Shown: positions 1-11,853 of the stretch, one piece after another | Layout: every line of letters begins with the position of its first letter | Numbering within the stretch: position 1 is the first letter of the stretch | Origin: Seison nebaliae | Lineage: Eukaryota; Rotifera; Pararotatoria; Seisonacea; Seisonidae | Direction of reading: 5' to 3' | Length of the DNA stretch: 64,000 nt | NCBI GenBank assembly: GCA_023231475.1 | Contig: JALJEE010001665.1 | Span: 1-64,000, forward strand | The notes under the pieces: model-generated | Told to the model about the DNA's origin: nothing | Database searches by the model: none | The model's input: only the letters and a program-made list of their open reading frames with translations | Position numbers and translations under genes: made by a program

Positions 1-372
1 AATGTAATAGAACAACGGAAACCTCATTCTTGCAAACCAGATGAAGACTTTGTGATAGAAGTTGATCGGAAACGAAAAATGGCGGAACTATCGGTGAATG
101 TAGATTGTAATGTACGTCAATTAGTGAATGAAGTTTTGCAAGACAATAATCCTATTAAGAAGAAAAGAAGTTCATATGAGCTTCGCGCAAATAGTATGCG
201 TAAATCACGACTTGAATTCAATGAAGAGCAGCCAAAATCATATTTGATGGAGATACGAGACATATTGAAGGAAAATCAGCAGATTTATTATCATCATTAT
301 TACTCATTACTTCTAAACTTACTTTCAAGATTATTGCTAAATGATCCGATAATCTTAATTGCTCAGATATAG
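1..372 (+). CDS. 3' end of a gene, FLYWCH-like C-terminal region (partial)
   Basis: The frame is open from base 1 to a stop at 370-372, so this is the last exon of a gene that begins left of the window. The first residues carry HSCKPDEDFVIEVDRKRK followed by a basic helix-rich stretch ending in RQLVNEVLQDN. This His-x-x-x-x-Pro-Asp pattern followed by a charged helix resembles the segment just after FLYWCH zinc fingers in animal DNA-binding and MULE-transposase-derived proteins. The zinc finger itself would lie outside the window. The last 30 residues are hydrophobic and low in complexity and might instead be read-through past an unrecognised splice site. A host gene and a domesticated or decayed transposase fragment are both possible. 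Confidence 0.4.
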   Translation, partial: NVIEQRKPHSCKPDEDFVIEVDRKRKMAELSVNVDCNVRQLVNEVLQDNNPIKKKRSSYELRANSMRKSRLEFNEEQPKSYLMEIRDILKENQQIYYHHYYSLLLNLLSRLLLNDPIILIAQI

Positions 373-1438
373 CACATTCATTAACATTCGTACGTAGATG
401 TTTACAAATAATGATCATCATTATTTGTATTCATTCATATCAACTTTGATCAACATTCATATAAACTTTGTAATACAAAGTTTATAAAGTTTATTATTAA
501 AGGAAAAAAGTATGTTCACTCTGTAAAAGAAGTGTTCTATTTTTCAAAATTATGTGTTGAAATAAGCAAGTTTGAAATTGAAAAATATACAGTGACGCAA
601 TGTGGTAGAAACTTAAACAAATCGACTACTGTGGCGGTTTTATCCAACAGCTCATGACTTTTGTGTAATTCCCGAAATACTCTAACAAGTGGTTTTAGGC
701 TTTTAAACTATCTGTTTTTGGAAAGAACATTGGACGTTACTGGTGATCGTTCGCTTGTTTCTTTCAATTAATTATCTAACTTTTTAAACAAATATGGTTC
801 ATATTACGGGACCTTCAATAATACACTTCAGAATCCATAAAAGAATCCTCAGTTTCAACAAGATATTTCATTTAAAAGTGATGATGATTGAAGCTAACCA
901 ATAATACATCAAAAATCGTATTTTTTTACATTATTGGATTCAGCTCGATGATATGATATGGTTAGTGCTGTTCACACGAACACGAACAAAAATGGACTGT
1001 TCTCGAATATAATTGTGATGTCTGGTTTTTGAAGATCAGTTGGACGAGAACGAAATAGATTGTTCTTATCAATACCGCTCGAACGAATGTTCTCATTTCG
1101 TTCGCGAACGCTTTCTATAAAAATTTTATAAAAATTTTACAAAATTTCCCAGAAATAATAAAAAATGAATCAAATGACATGTATACAGTGAGAAATTAGG
1201 CTGTAAGAACTGGACAATTAGAAGCAGTGACAATTACGTTATTCGTTCGTAAAAATGACAACTAATAAATGAAAAAAAACTATAAAGAAGAGATCATCTT
1301 ATCTGATTAGAAGAAAGATCAAATGAGTACCATTTTCAATTTTATTTATTTTCCAATTTTCTTTCTTTTCATCTCGAATATTTATAATGAGGGTTAATAT
1401 TTATCTTACAACAAAATTTTATTTTCTCCTTAGTTATT
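373..1438. other. intergenic region with a GAAC/GTTC-rich patch
   Basis: I see no convincing exon here. Bases about 960-1120 are unusually rich in GAACGA/TCGTTC words, including the palindrome CGTTCGCGAACG, unlike the flanking AT-rich DNA. This may be a remnant of a small inverted-repeat element, but I could not define its ends. Confidence 0.4.
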
Positions 1439-1886
1439 ATGAGTACGAATTCGAAGAAACCAGATAGTTGTTTCCCTAATATAGAACTCAGACATAAACT
1501 AATCCCCATTTCCATGGAGGATAAGAATTTAACTATTGGGTTTGATTCTACTGAAACATACCTTATTAATTGTCCCCAAGTCACTACTAGTCGGTTAATT
1601 GTTCAGATTTTAGTTTCCATCAAACTATTGTTGTGATCAGCTCATCCTTAAAAATTTTTCACAGAAAATATAAAATATGTGGATCAAATAAATATGGAAG
1701 AATTGAATTTGTATTTATTGGAAGAACGAGCAAAGGAGAAATTAGAGGTATTTCAAAAAATATTCACTACATTTTATTCTGCTGGCCATACATAAAACCT
1801 ATAGAGTATGATGTTTTGTAACTTAATTATGTTTAAAATTTTTACTTTAGTTTGCGCAACCGGAAGTTCTATCTTACGATAGATAA
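1439..1886 (+). CDS. possible three-exon small protein, unidentified
   Basis: Exon 1 starts at the ATG at 1439 and runs to about 1590. A probable second exon at 1665-1747 follows a TTTTTCACAG acceptor, and a third at 1851-1886 follows a TTTACTTTAG acceptor and ends at TAA. The last two exons join in frame to give NMEELNLYLLEERAKEKLE followed by FAQPEVLSYDR, an acidic helical end. The donor of exon 1 is uncertain. The product would be about 90 residues. I do not recognise it. Support comes only from splice-site and codon character. Confidence 0.3.
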
Positions 1887-2236
1887 TGCCTATAAAGGTT
1901 CACCTATGATTAATCTTTTATACAACATATTGGTTCCTTACCAACTTGCGGTTATATTGTTGTTAATTGTTGCAACCGTGTCATGGAGCACGGTTTGAGT
2001 TTTTACATTCTCCTTTTAATAAAAAGATTTGGTTGAACTTTACACAAACTTTTGCTTTATCTATATGTTTTGGTGGTTCCGTTATATGAGCTCGATTTTA
2101 ACTTTAATAGTACAATATAATATAGCTTGTACAATAAATTTTTTTGAACAGATAATAATAAAATAAATTACTCAAAGCGAATTATATTATATCATATTAT
2201 ATATATTTATATTATATTATTCAAAAACACATGAAT

Positions 2237-3538
2237 TTAATATTCGGAAATAGGAAAATACCAAACATTGTCTTCCTGATCCTCTATTGGTTGCAATGGA
2301 CTATAGTTGTTAGACGGAATATTGGTAATTTTTCGATATTTTGTTTTCTTATGTTTTTTTCTATCTTTGTAGACTTTCTTCCGTTTTGTTTTCATTTTGG
2401 AAGAAGTTACAATAATCCTGTTATTTCCATCATCTAATGAATCATCGATACATGTTTGGATGAATTGTCTTCTTTGTTGTTGATGATTGCGAATGTCATA
2501 CAAATAATACAAAGGACCATTTCGTAAAATTTTTGAATTGTCTTGATTGTGTTGGAAAGTATTCGGATCCGAACCAGATGAACGATCACGATACCATTGA
2601 CGGAATGCATGAGTTAATGGAAATAATAAATCGATTGATTGCTCCTTTTCCGATTTGACGTTATCGAAACAATTCATTTCAATATCCGTTTCTTTATGTT
2701 TATGTTTATGTTTCTCAACTAAATCATTCGTTTCAATAGTTTCATTTGATAATCTTTCTTGAATATCATCTGCCGATAAATGTTTCCCATTAACTTTCAA
2801 CTTAATATTTTTTCCTTTCAACTGTTCTTCGTCTCTCATTATTATTTCTTTATTTTCTATTTTTATATCACTCTTCTTTTCATCTGATTGATTGATACAG
2901 TCTTCCGCCTTGTTCAATACACTTTCCGATGCTGAACGTCCATGATAAATGTTCCAAGCTCTTTTTCGGTATTCAGGTTGTTGAATTTGAGCAATTAACT
3001 CTTTTGTTACGATGACTTCTCGTTCACGTAATACTCTTTCAGCTCTTTTCAAATCTTCGTCTGTTGTTGTATAATCATCCAATGTCCCACGTTTAGAACC
3101 AACACCAGTTTTACAACTGATATTAGATCCGACCATTAGAATGATAGCAAATGCGTAGACTAAAATTACACTGATAATAAATTGCATTGCACCGTCAGCA
3201 TCATATGGTTGGAGAACGATCGTATCGTTTTTCATTTTTCTAATAACTCTGTTATACATTGCCTCTTTCTTGCTAATCGGAACATAAGCATTTGGAAAAG
3301 AATACGGATTATGAGAGTGTGATGTAGTTTTGTTCAATTCCCTCGATATTTCATTTAAGAATTTTATAATAATTTGACATTTATTCTCCCCATGCAACGT
3401 TTGTTCGTTACATTGCCTTCTTAATGCTTCTAAGCCGTTGGTGTGGAAAACATTCTCGTCAGTATTCTCCAAAAAATTATTCATTTGATCCATGTTAGAG
3501 AAATATTCTCTTTGATCGTCTTTCATAATTCCTTCCAA
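2237..3538 (-). CDS. single-pass membrane protein with charged tail, unidentified
   Basis: A single long open frame of 433 residues starts at the ATG at 3538. It has a soluble N-terminal part of about 115 residues and one clear hydrophobic segment near residues 118-140 (core FIISVILVYAFAIILMVGSN). Next comes a charged, probably helical stretch (DEDLKRAERVLREREVIVTK), and then a long polar tail with HKHKHK and a Lys-rich run near the end. There is no obvious signal peptide, so orientation is unknown. The layout resembles single-pass accessory or scaffold membrane proteins such as RIC-3 or KCNE-like subunits, but I see no diagnostic motif and make no assignment. The length of the open frame in AT-rich DNA supports real coding. 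Confidence 0.7.
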   Translation of the reverse strand: MEGIMKDDQREYFSNMDQMNNFLENTDENVFHTNGLEALRRQCNEQTLHGENKCQIIIKFLNEISRELNKTTSHSHNPYSFPNAYVPISKKEAMYNRVIRKMKNDTIVLQPYDADGAMQFIISVILVYAFAIILMVGSNISCKTGVGSKRGTLDDYTTTDEDLKRAERVLREREVIVTKELIAQIQQPEYRKRAWNIYHGRSASESVLNKAEDCINQSDEKKSDIKIENKEIIMRDEEQLKGKNIKLKVNGKHLSADDIQERLSNETIETNDLVEKHKHKHKETDIEMNCFDNVKSEKEQSIDLLFPLTHAFRQWYRDRSSGSDPNTFQHNQDNSKILRNGPLYYLYDIRNHQQQRRQFIQTCIDDSLDDGNNRIIVTSSKMKTKRKKVYKDRKKHKKTKYRKITNIPSNNYSPLQPIEDQEDNVWYFPISEY

Positions 3539-4457
3539 TTCTTTTTAATTAATTCCAAAAAAAATTCTTCCTCAAATCATTGGAGTCATTTAACTGGAAC
3601 GGTTCCGTTGAATGGAAATCTTAGAAAATTATTAACTTGCTACTTCAACAAATCTCTTTTTTGAAGATAAATATATCGATTTTTTCTCATTCGTTTTGTC
3701 GCGATGACTACGTTCACATTATAACAAGTTGAACAATAAATTTCAAAAAATTTTCTTCTCTATTCTTATGGATAGAAGTTTATTCCATTTGGGAAATATT
3801 GATGGAACGATTAAAAATGAACGGGCAATTATTCATTTGCTGGAAAGAAAACTCTGTTATTGGCAGCTTTTCATCGTTCCTGTTTACCATTTCCTATTAT
3901 ACGACCTTGGAATATGTTGATAGCTTATACGTACTAATAACTAGACTACACTACAGTTTAGTAATTCCATCTCTCTTAACATCAGAAGCAAATGAAAAAA
4001 AAATTTGATTCCTTACCCAAATCTTCATGAATGAGTAGTCAATTTACTTCTTAATTACTGTAATATTACCGTATGAAACAGTTTACGGAAATCGAATAGA
4101 GATAATATTCCTTTTTGGTTAAATTTGTGAAATACAAAAAGGAAATATGACTTCTAATTTTCTTTGTTTTCCTAAAAATAAAACTAAACTTCCAATTTCC
4201 AATAAACAAAATTCCATTCGAACAAAAGGACAATAAACGGTTATATTATAAATCAATAACTGCTATATATATTATTATAAATATTATTATATTCATATTA
4301 GATAAGTTATAATTGTTTAACGATTAAAGTGATATATCTTAATAAATTAAAGTGGATATGAAAGTAATGACGAAAAAAGTAAGACATCATTGATATTTGA
4401 AAAAAAATAAGGTAGTTATAAAAGGTAAATAAATACAATTTTAGCTTTATGTGTAGC
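3539..4457. other. AT-rich intergenic region
   Basis: Short open frames on the plus strand at 3729-4008 have no recognisable domain and overlap each other. I see no gene or RNA here. The rest is very AT-rich. Confidence 0.5.
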
Positions 4458-5296
4458 TCAATTCGTCTTCAATTTCTCTGTAGCTAAAATGCTATCTTCC
4501 CCGTTATCAACAATTGATGAGAATGCAATCGTGCGTTTTGTTGGTCTATCTCTAGCATACATTTCGTATTGGTAATTGTTGTAACTCTTTTGTTTATCCA
4601 CCATCTTCATCATCTGCTGAGGTGATTGTTCAATAACGGTATTCTTCACCGGAACGTTCGGAATGTTGGCTAATTTCTTCCATTGAGCATACAATTCTGA
4701 CATACCATCATTCTTCCATTTAGAAGGATGAGACAATAAATTTGATGACAAATTATGTCTTTTTTCAACTCCACTTACGTTATTAATAACACCTTGTTCT
4801 GGTGGTAAGAGTGCCCTAACAATAATGTGATATTAAGAAGGAAATTATAAAATTAATAGAACAATGGAAGGAAACCTCTCCAACGTTTTGACACTTATTT
4901 CAATACCATGTTTCATTAACTTCTTTTGTAGACCTTTCATTTCTTTATCATATGACATTGTTTTCTGATGGGACAAATACAAATTAAAATTATTGATGAT
5001 ATTTAAAGATAATTTATCAATTCGGACTCATATCAGACAGTCGAATTAATTCAAATAACAAATAAATTAAATTTTTATTATCTTATTACGGATTGTATAA
5101 AGTTTAAGTTTGTTGAAAGTTTAATAGTATATTAGAAACTTAATAAACCGACAAAAAAGATTTATGGAAAAAATGAAGCAAAGTTAACTTGAATTTGTTG
5201 CATATTTAATGTAAGAGTGGATGATGAATCATTTCTCGTTGAAGTTCCTCGTTGTTCTTTCTCACTTTTCCTTAAAAGAATAGAAAGAGTTTTCAT
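4458..5296 (-). CDS. unidentified three-exon gene, about 184 residues
   Basis: The model is exons 5296-5189, 4964-4876 and 4815-4458, which join in phase (108+89+358 bases, exactly 185 codons with stop). The start gives MKTLSILLRKSEKEQ. The middle exon carries KEMKGLQKKLMKHGIEISVK, a short amphipathic helix. The last exon begins ALLPPEQG and includes HPSKWKNDGMSELYAQWKKL. Both introns have GTT donors (GTTAAC, GTTTCC); the first is about 225 bp, long for this window. The protein is basic and helical with no membrane segment. The sense is of a small coiled, possibly cytoskeletal protein, but I do not recognise the family. The gene lies 55 bp downstream of the next minus-strand gene. Confidence 0.6.
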
Positions 5297-5351
5297 AAAA
5301 TGATTATATGTCGACAAATAACTATTCTATTTAATCATTATTAAAAGGAAA

Positions 5352-6103
5352 TTAAAACTGTTTCTTGAGAATTTTGGATCCAAACAAAATTCTGTTAGTT
5401 GGGCGGAAGTGACTGATTGTTTTTGAGGAAGAAATTCTCGTTTCTTTTCCTAGTTTCTTAAACTTTTCCCCTTTTAATTCTTTCCGTTCTCTCCTCTCTA
5501 TTTCCAACTGATTATAATTATTCCTGTTGATTTGGTTGTTTTGTTTAAAGTGATTTCGATATTCAATCGTCTTCGTTTCAGGTTTCCAATTCTCGTAAGT
5601 AATTGTTGAACATTTCGATTTCCTCAAAGGACTTGACGGATTCGTTCTAATATTTCTAGGGCGTAACTTCCTACTTGAAATGTCGATTTTTAAATCATTA
5701 TTTACATTCACTACATCGTCAATATTATTCTTCGGTTCGCATGGCACACTGTCGTCTTCTTCGACCATTGGGATGATTTCGTTTCTTTTTATATAATCCT
5801 CAACGACTAACGGTCGATATAAATCTTGAAATTGCAAATTCTTTTTCTCACGTTTTCTTTCAACAAATTCCGAAAAATTACCTGGACAATTATCTTCTGA
5901 CAACTCTTTCCTGTCGGTGTCCAATACAAAAGTACCTCTGAAATATTCGATTTGAATTTATTCGATTGACGTCAATTAAATGAAATTTACGTTAAACTTT
6001 CCGGTCAATTCATCGTTATTAGTTTCGTCATCGATATTGTGATTATACTCATTTAATTCTTCTTCTGATGTGTATATTGGGGAATTATAGTGTGCTGTTG
6101 GTA
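5352..6103 (-). CDS. unidentified polar protein, C-terminal exons
   Basis: The last exon 5937-5352 and the preceding exon 6103-5998 join in phase through a GTTTAA donor and TTTCAG acceptor, giving ELTGKGTFVLDTDRKELSED across the junction. The product is acidic at first (SEEELNEYNHNIDDETNND), then basic, with SSRKLRPRNIRTNP and a Lys/Arg-rich end. The mix of acidic and basic low-complexity stretches suggests a nuclear or chromatin-associated protein, but no domain is recognisable. The initiating exon upstream of 6103 was not found, so this is a partial model. Confidence 0.5.
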
Positions 6104-7655
6104 CTGTAAAATCTTCAGTTAAATTTTATTATTCTTGAATGTAAATTTAATGCTCGCTAACAAGAACAACTTTGTATTCTTTGCTTTGCCTGACGCACTA
6201 AACTTGAGCATGCAATTCGGGTGGGTTTTGAAATATATGGAACTATGGAAATACCGGAAACTATATAGAAAGAAGAATTTTTATTTTTTAAAAAATGAAA
6301 AATCTAGACTTTTTATGTCATTCAAAGAGTTTTGTCGCAAAGTTTTTGGAACTATGGCACTTTTCGTTCTACGTTGAATCATCATTTTATATTTCTATTA
6401 ATCATCAGTCGAGTCGATGATATTGGTAGTGATAATATTGTAAAAAAATCGTTACTGTGGTTTTTCTCACTTAGCAATCGTTACCAATCATTTATTCTGA
6501 TTATTATACTTTAAGAAATATTGCTTTGTGTTTGTCACGGAAATTAACGTGTTTTGACTTCCTATAAAGAAAGAGAAGCTTATCGCCATTTTCAGTTAAC
6601 CCTATTTATTGAGTATTGTGTATTCATTGTTGCTATTGGTTATTTAATAATGTCAAATATTATTGTCTCATTTCTATTCTAACATTTGGTTGAATGGTTC
6701 TTCAAAATTTTATCGAGAAGATCCCCTAGCTTCTCTCAAATAGTTTTCCACTTTTTCTAGAGATCTTACTATATTGGCTTTATATATGTATATTTACTCT
6801 CTATTGCATTTAAAGTACTATAAACGTGAAGTAATGTAACAATTAGAAAATATTACAGCTTTAAATAAATATTGAATCTTATTCGTAATTAATAAAGGGG
6901 GTTAGAACTTCATATTAATTATTTAATATTCTTGAACGTCAACATTATAAGGAGAAATAAACATTTGTTAAATGTTAACTTATTCCGATTTTTTTCTTAA
7001 CATCATTAGAAATATATTCGTATCCTTTAATTTTTCTTTCAACAATTCCCTCATGATATAATTGAAATTTTAATAAATATTTTAATGAAAAAAAATTAAT
7101 TGAAAACAATCAAGGAACGGAAATATTTACGGACGTACCAAAGAATCTGATTAGGATAAACATACGAGGCTAAAATGAGTGGGAAAAAAAAGTTTAAGGG
7201 TAAATTAAAAACATAAACTATTTGAAAATATAGAAAAGTAAAATCAATTAGAATGATAATAATATAATGTTGGAAAACAGCGGAAGACTAATTGAAAAGT
7301 TGAAATGGAATTGATTATAAAAAAAATATTATTAAAAATCTATTAGATCATATTCGATCATAAAAGAAAAATCAATTAAGTTTCTATTTTCCTGAATAAA
7401 CCTTGTGCCAATTATGTTGCTGATAGATAGTTCCATATGCACAGTTGGAGATGTTAAAATATAATTTTTTCTAGAAAATATCTTGATATACATAAGAATG
7501 ACGATATTCATAAGAAGATGCTTAAATAGAAATTAAATAAATTTTCTTAAATTGAAGGCAACAGTGTAACTGCATGAATAGAGATATATCTTCACATATA
7601 TACTTAACAATTAAAATAAGGAGTGAATCTCTTTGCATCAATTTTCTCTATATTA

Positions 7656-7687
<32 letters not shown>

Positions 7688-7905
7688 CATGTGTGTGTAG
7701 GTGTGTGTGGCATATGTAGTGATTAAGTACACAGATATAATGTCCCAGATAACCTTGAGAGGTAGAATAAAAATGCATATGTGTATCTTGGACAAAAGAA
7801 GTTTTTGTCATTATGATTCATGAGTCATAGGAATGAAAATTACTGCCAAGTATCGCGAGCCACATTCTAAAAATTAATAGAAATATAAAATAAGGAAATA
7901 TATCG
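6104..7905. other. intergenic region upstream of the kinesin gene
   Basis: About 1.8 kb without a convincing gene on either strand. Open frames at 6135-6514 lack coding character. Runs of A and T dominate, and a TA/TG microsatellite lies near the right end. Confidence 0.5.
7649..7709. repeat. TA then TG microsatellite
   Basis: An alternating TATATA tract of about 40 bp is followed by GTGTGTGTAGGTGTGTGTGG, a compound dinucleotide repeat. Confidence 0.9.
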
Positions 7906-10900
7906 ATGGAAACGATCAAAGTCGCCGTACGCGTTCGTCCATTAAATGAACGTGAATGTCAATCTGATAATATTGTGTCTATGAACGACAATAATCTGAC
8001 AATAACGGAACCTTATTCGAACGTTCATTTTTTTCTCCTCATCAATCAATTCGTTATTAGTGTCTCTATTCTTCTCCATCATCCAATCTAGAATGAGATT
8101 AATAAGACGTTCTCGTATGATTACTGTTATTCGAGTTATGAACGCGGCGAACAATACGTCACACAGGAAAAAGTTCTGGACCGTATTAATTCGAATTCCA
8201 CTTAATAATTAAAAGAAGATTTATGATGATTTAGGATTTATTATCATTGATTCTGCTTTCGCTGGCATTAATTCATGTCTGATGGCATATGGTCAAACGG
8301 GAAGTGGGAAGACGTATACAATGATGGGCGATGTGACAAACGAGAAGGAATGTGGAATTATTCCTCGGATTTGTCAAGTTTCATTTTTAAAGTTTTTCCA
8401 TAAAAATTTTAAATTCCCATTCTTAATTTTGGAAGTCATTATTTACTTGTATCAATATAGGAAGGTCGATTAATAGCAAAGAATCGATTTCTAAAAAAAA
8501 GAGACAATCAATTTTATTTCATCATGATTCTGCTGAAAGTGTCACATACGATGTGACGGTGTCTTATCTCGAGATTTATATGGAAAAGGTGAGAGATCTT
8601 CTATTAACTTCTGATATGTCGACATCGTTAAATTATGGTGGGAATATGAATCCTGCGACAGCGTTACGTGTAAGGGAGCATCCATCTACCGGACCATATG
8701 TTCAAAATTTATCGCGACATAGGATAACTAATGTAGAAGAGATTATGCATTTCATTGAATTAGGTCGGTAGAGAGAAAAAAATGTTGAAAATTCAATTAA
8801 TTTGAAAATTTTTAGGAAATCGTCATAGAACGACAGCAGCAACGGGAATGAATAGTATGAGTTCGAGATCACATGCAATATTCACATTAAACTTCGTTCA
8901 AGCAACGTTACTTGAAAACGGATTACCATCAGAAATTCATTCGAAAGTAAATTTGATTGATTTGGCGGGTAGTGAACGTGCAAATTCGACGGGTACGAAA
9001 GGAGAACAATTGAAAGAAGGAGCAGCAATAAACAAATCATTGTTCTCTTTAATCAACGTCATTTCTGCTCTAGCCGATTCGAACATTCAAAGACGAGTAC
9101 ATATTCCTTATCGGGATAGTGTGTTAACATGGCTTTTAAAAGATTCTCTTGGTGGTAATGCACGAACGATTATTATAGCAAGTTGATTTTAATTTCTTAA
9201 TTTGAATTCTATTAAACTATTTTCAGCTATATCTCCTTCAAGCATGAATTATTCAGAAACACTTTCCACTTTACGATATGCAAATCGTGCAAAGAATATC
9301 GTAAATAAACCGGTAGTGAATGAAGATGAAAGTGTTCGAATTATTCGGGCACTACGTGCGGAAATTGAAGAGCTTAAAGATAAATTAGCAAATCAATCAC
9401 CTTTGGTTTCCCATCAACGCAATGTTTCGATAGCATCAATCGCTTGTCAGAACTCGGAAACTAACAGTGTCATCTCAAATCCAATGCTAAATAAATTAAG
9501 TGATAATAGTGCGAGATATAAGATATTGTGTGACAAATGGAAAGAAAAATGGACAGCATTAAATGAGAAATTAGCAGTTAATCGTTTTGGTTTTCGGTTC
9601 AGTTTAACATTGATTATTTGTTTACTATTAACAGGTGAATGATATGAATGATTTCCGAATTGTTAACGAGAAAAATAAAGGAATTTATTTCGATTCAGAA
9701 AAACCATATCTTCTATGTCTCAATGATCATAATCTCAATACAATCAATAGCGGAATGGCAATTTATCAATTGGAGAAAGGACGAACTATGATTGGATATG
9801 ATGATAGTGAACGAATGATCGATGGCGAAAAAATTCAAATGAATGATAAAAATGAGATCGATGATGGTAATAGCGATACCGATACGGATGATGATGAAAA
9901 TGTAAATTTTATTAAATTACCTAAATTAAACGATTCGTTCTTACTTAAAGAGCATTGTTGTATTATTCATATTGTGAAAGATTATCTCAATGACGTTGAT
10001 GAGGATGATAATAATAACAACAACAATTTTGAAGAAATGAGAAATAATGGTATTAATACAACAATTAATGGTCATAGTAATAAGAAGAAATTTAACAGAG
10101 AAATCACTTTAATTCCATTTCCCGATTCAGAATGTCAGATCAACTCCTCACTCATCGATATTCCCACAGTACTACATCACGGTGATATGATATTATTAGG
10201 TAGCACATTCTTATTCAAATATAACGATTACATAGAATATAAAAGTGAAGGAACGAAACGATTATCAATGAAAGATAATTCCGTTCAATTGATGACGAAA
10301 TCATTAAATGCATTACATCGATCCACTGATTCATCAATGTCAAAAATCGAATTAGATATGCGGGATGATCTTATTGAAAAGAAATCTCATTTATTAAAGG
10401 TTTTTAATTTAATAAACAATTTCTAATAAACTTTCATTTAAAGGAACAACAAGAAATTGTAATTGAATTGGAAGCGAAATATGAATCACTAAAGACAGAT
10501 AGTGAACTGACTTCAAAAAAATATGAAGATTTACTTATCGAATTATACGGGAAAATGAACGTTTGTAATCAAAATGATACGTCTGATGAGAATGAGGAAT
10601 TGAATCAACTCAATATTAAATGTGTGGCAATCCAAACAGAATTTGCATCAGTCATGGAAGAAAAAGGAATAAAATTGAATGATACATATCAACAATATAT
10701 GCAAGAAGAAAGTTTATTGAAAGTTAGATGAAATGGAATTTTAGAAAAATTTCATTGACATTATTTTACCATTTCAAGAATTTAGAGAATCAAACGTTAT
10801 TTGAATCAATGGTAGAATTTGAAGTAAATCGTCGCTTAAGAAATTCCTATTCGCAACCAAACACTACAACCTCCAATGCCTTTAAGAAACTTTTACAAAA

Positions 10901-11479
10901 AACGTTATTTTTAATTCAATTTAATTGAATACAATTCAAAAATTAATTAGAGTTGATTCAATGCAAGAATCGATGGGAAATGTGACATTGGACAAATCAG
11001 TCGATTCTTTAAATTACCATCGTGGAATTCCTCATTGTGTCTCTAATAGACCCAATGTTTTGGTTGATATAATTTCATTTTGTCACAAACGAAATCGAGG
11101 TTTCATTCCGAGAAGTTTCGTCGAATTCCAAATAGAACTTAAAACAAAGAATGATGAATGGACGATTTATCGACGATATAATCATTTCGTTTTATTACAT
11201 GAATATCTTCAAAGTTTTTTTGGCGACATGGAAATCAAAGCATATTCCCTAAGACTGCCTCCAAAATATTATAGTTTTGTCATCAATGATACGGACAGAA
11301 ATATTAGAAGAATGGGACTTCTTAGAAGATATTTGCAACATGTTGTTTATGTACTTGTGGAATCAGACAGATCACCTTTTCATCCAACAAAAGGTCTCCA
11401 AGAACTTAATAGTGTATTTTTGACACAGTTCCACATATTCTTCAATCCAAATTATACAGCTGAACAAATTGTTTTTTAA
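7906..11479 (+). CDS. KIF16B: KIF16B/Klp98A-type kinesin-3 with FHA and PX domains
   Basis: Plus-end-directed kinesin-3 motor that in other animals carries early endosomes, binding phosphoinositides through its PX domain. Ten exons fit exactly in frame: 7906-8022, 8092-8172, 8219-8391, 8465-8763, 8816-9181, 9227-9576, 9635-10399, 10444-10722, 10779-10903 and 10951-11479, giving 1027 residues. The motor shows the P-loop [15 protein letters not shown], switch I NSMSSRSH and switch [10 protein letters not shown]. An FHA-like region follows (GRTMIGYDD ... [10 protein letters not shown]), then a coiled stretch. The C-terminal PX domain has [17 protein letters not shown] and the proline-rich loop LRLPPKYY. 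Human KIF16B is about 1300 residues, so the stalk here is short. Nearly all donors are GTT. The exon 3/4 join is the least certain. Confidence 0.93.
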
Positions 11480-11853
11480 ATTTTCTGTCAGTTAGATAGA
11501 AAGATCTCCACTTATTCTTACAAATCCAGTTACATTCCCTCTTTATTCAATTATATTATAAATAAGATAATGAACTTCATAAAAAAATATGAAAATAATT
11601 TACAATTTTCATTTATTTCAACATGACATATTTTGGATATCCATGAAACCACAAGAATTGTCAATTGTGGATGATTATTGAATGATATTCTGTAAATTAT
11701 TCTTGAAATAAACCATAATATTATTTTAATTATTAATGAACATGAATGCCAGTAACCATAGAAATTATATAAAATTATTTCACAAATAACCTTAAATTTC
11801 TTTTAAATTACAATTTTATAAATTTTAAGCGTCAAGCAAATAATTAGTAAAAC
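11480..11853. other. short AT-rich intergenic spacer
   Basis: Nothing beyond AT-rich spacer is seen. It probably holds the kinesin 3' untranslated region and the ZCCHC4 promoter. Confidence 0.5.

Noticed and set aside
6135-6514. Two overlapping plus-strand frames
   Set aside because: Codon choice is poor, there is no domain, and they overlap each other in different frames.
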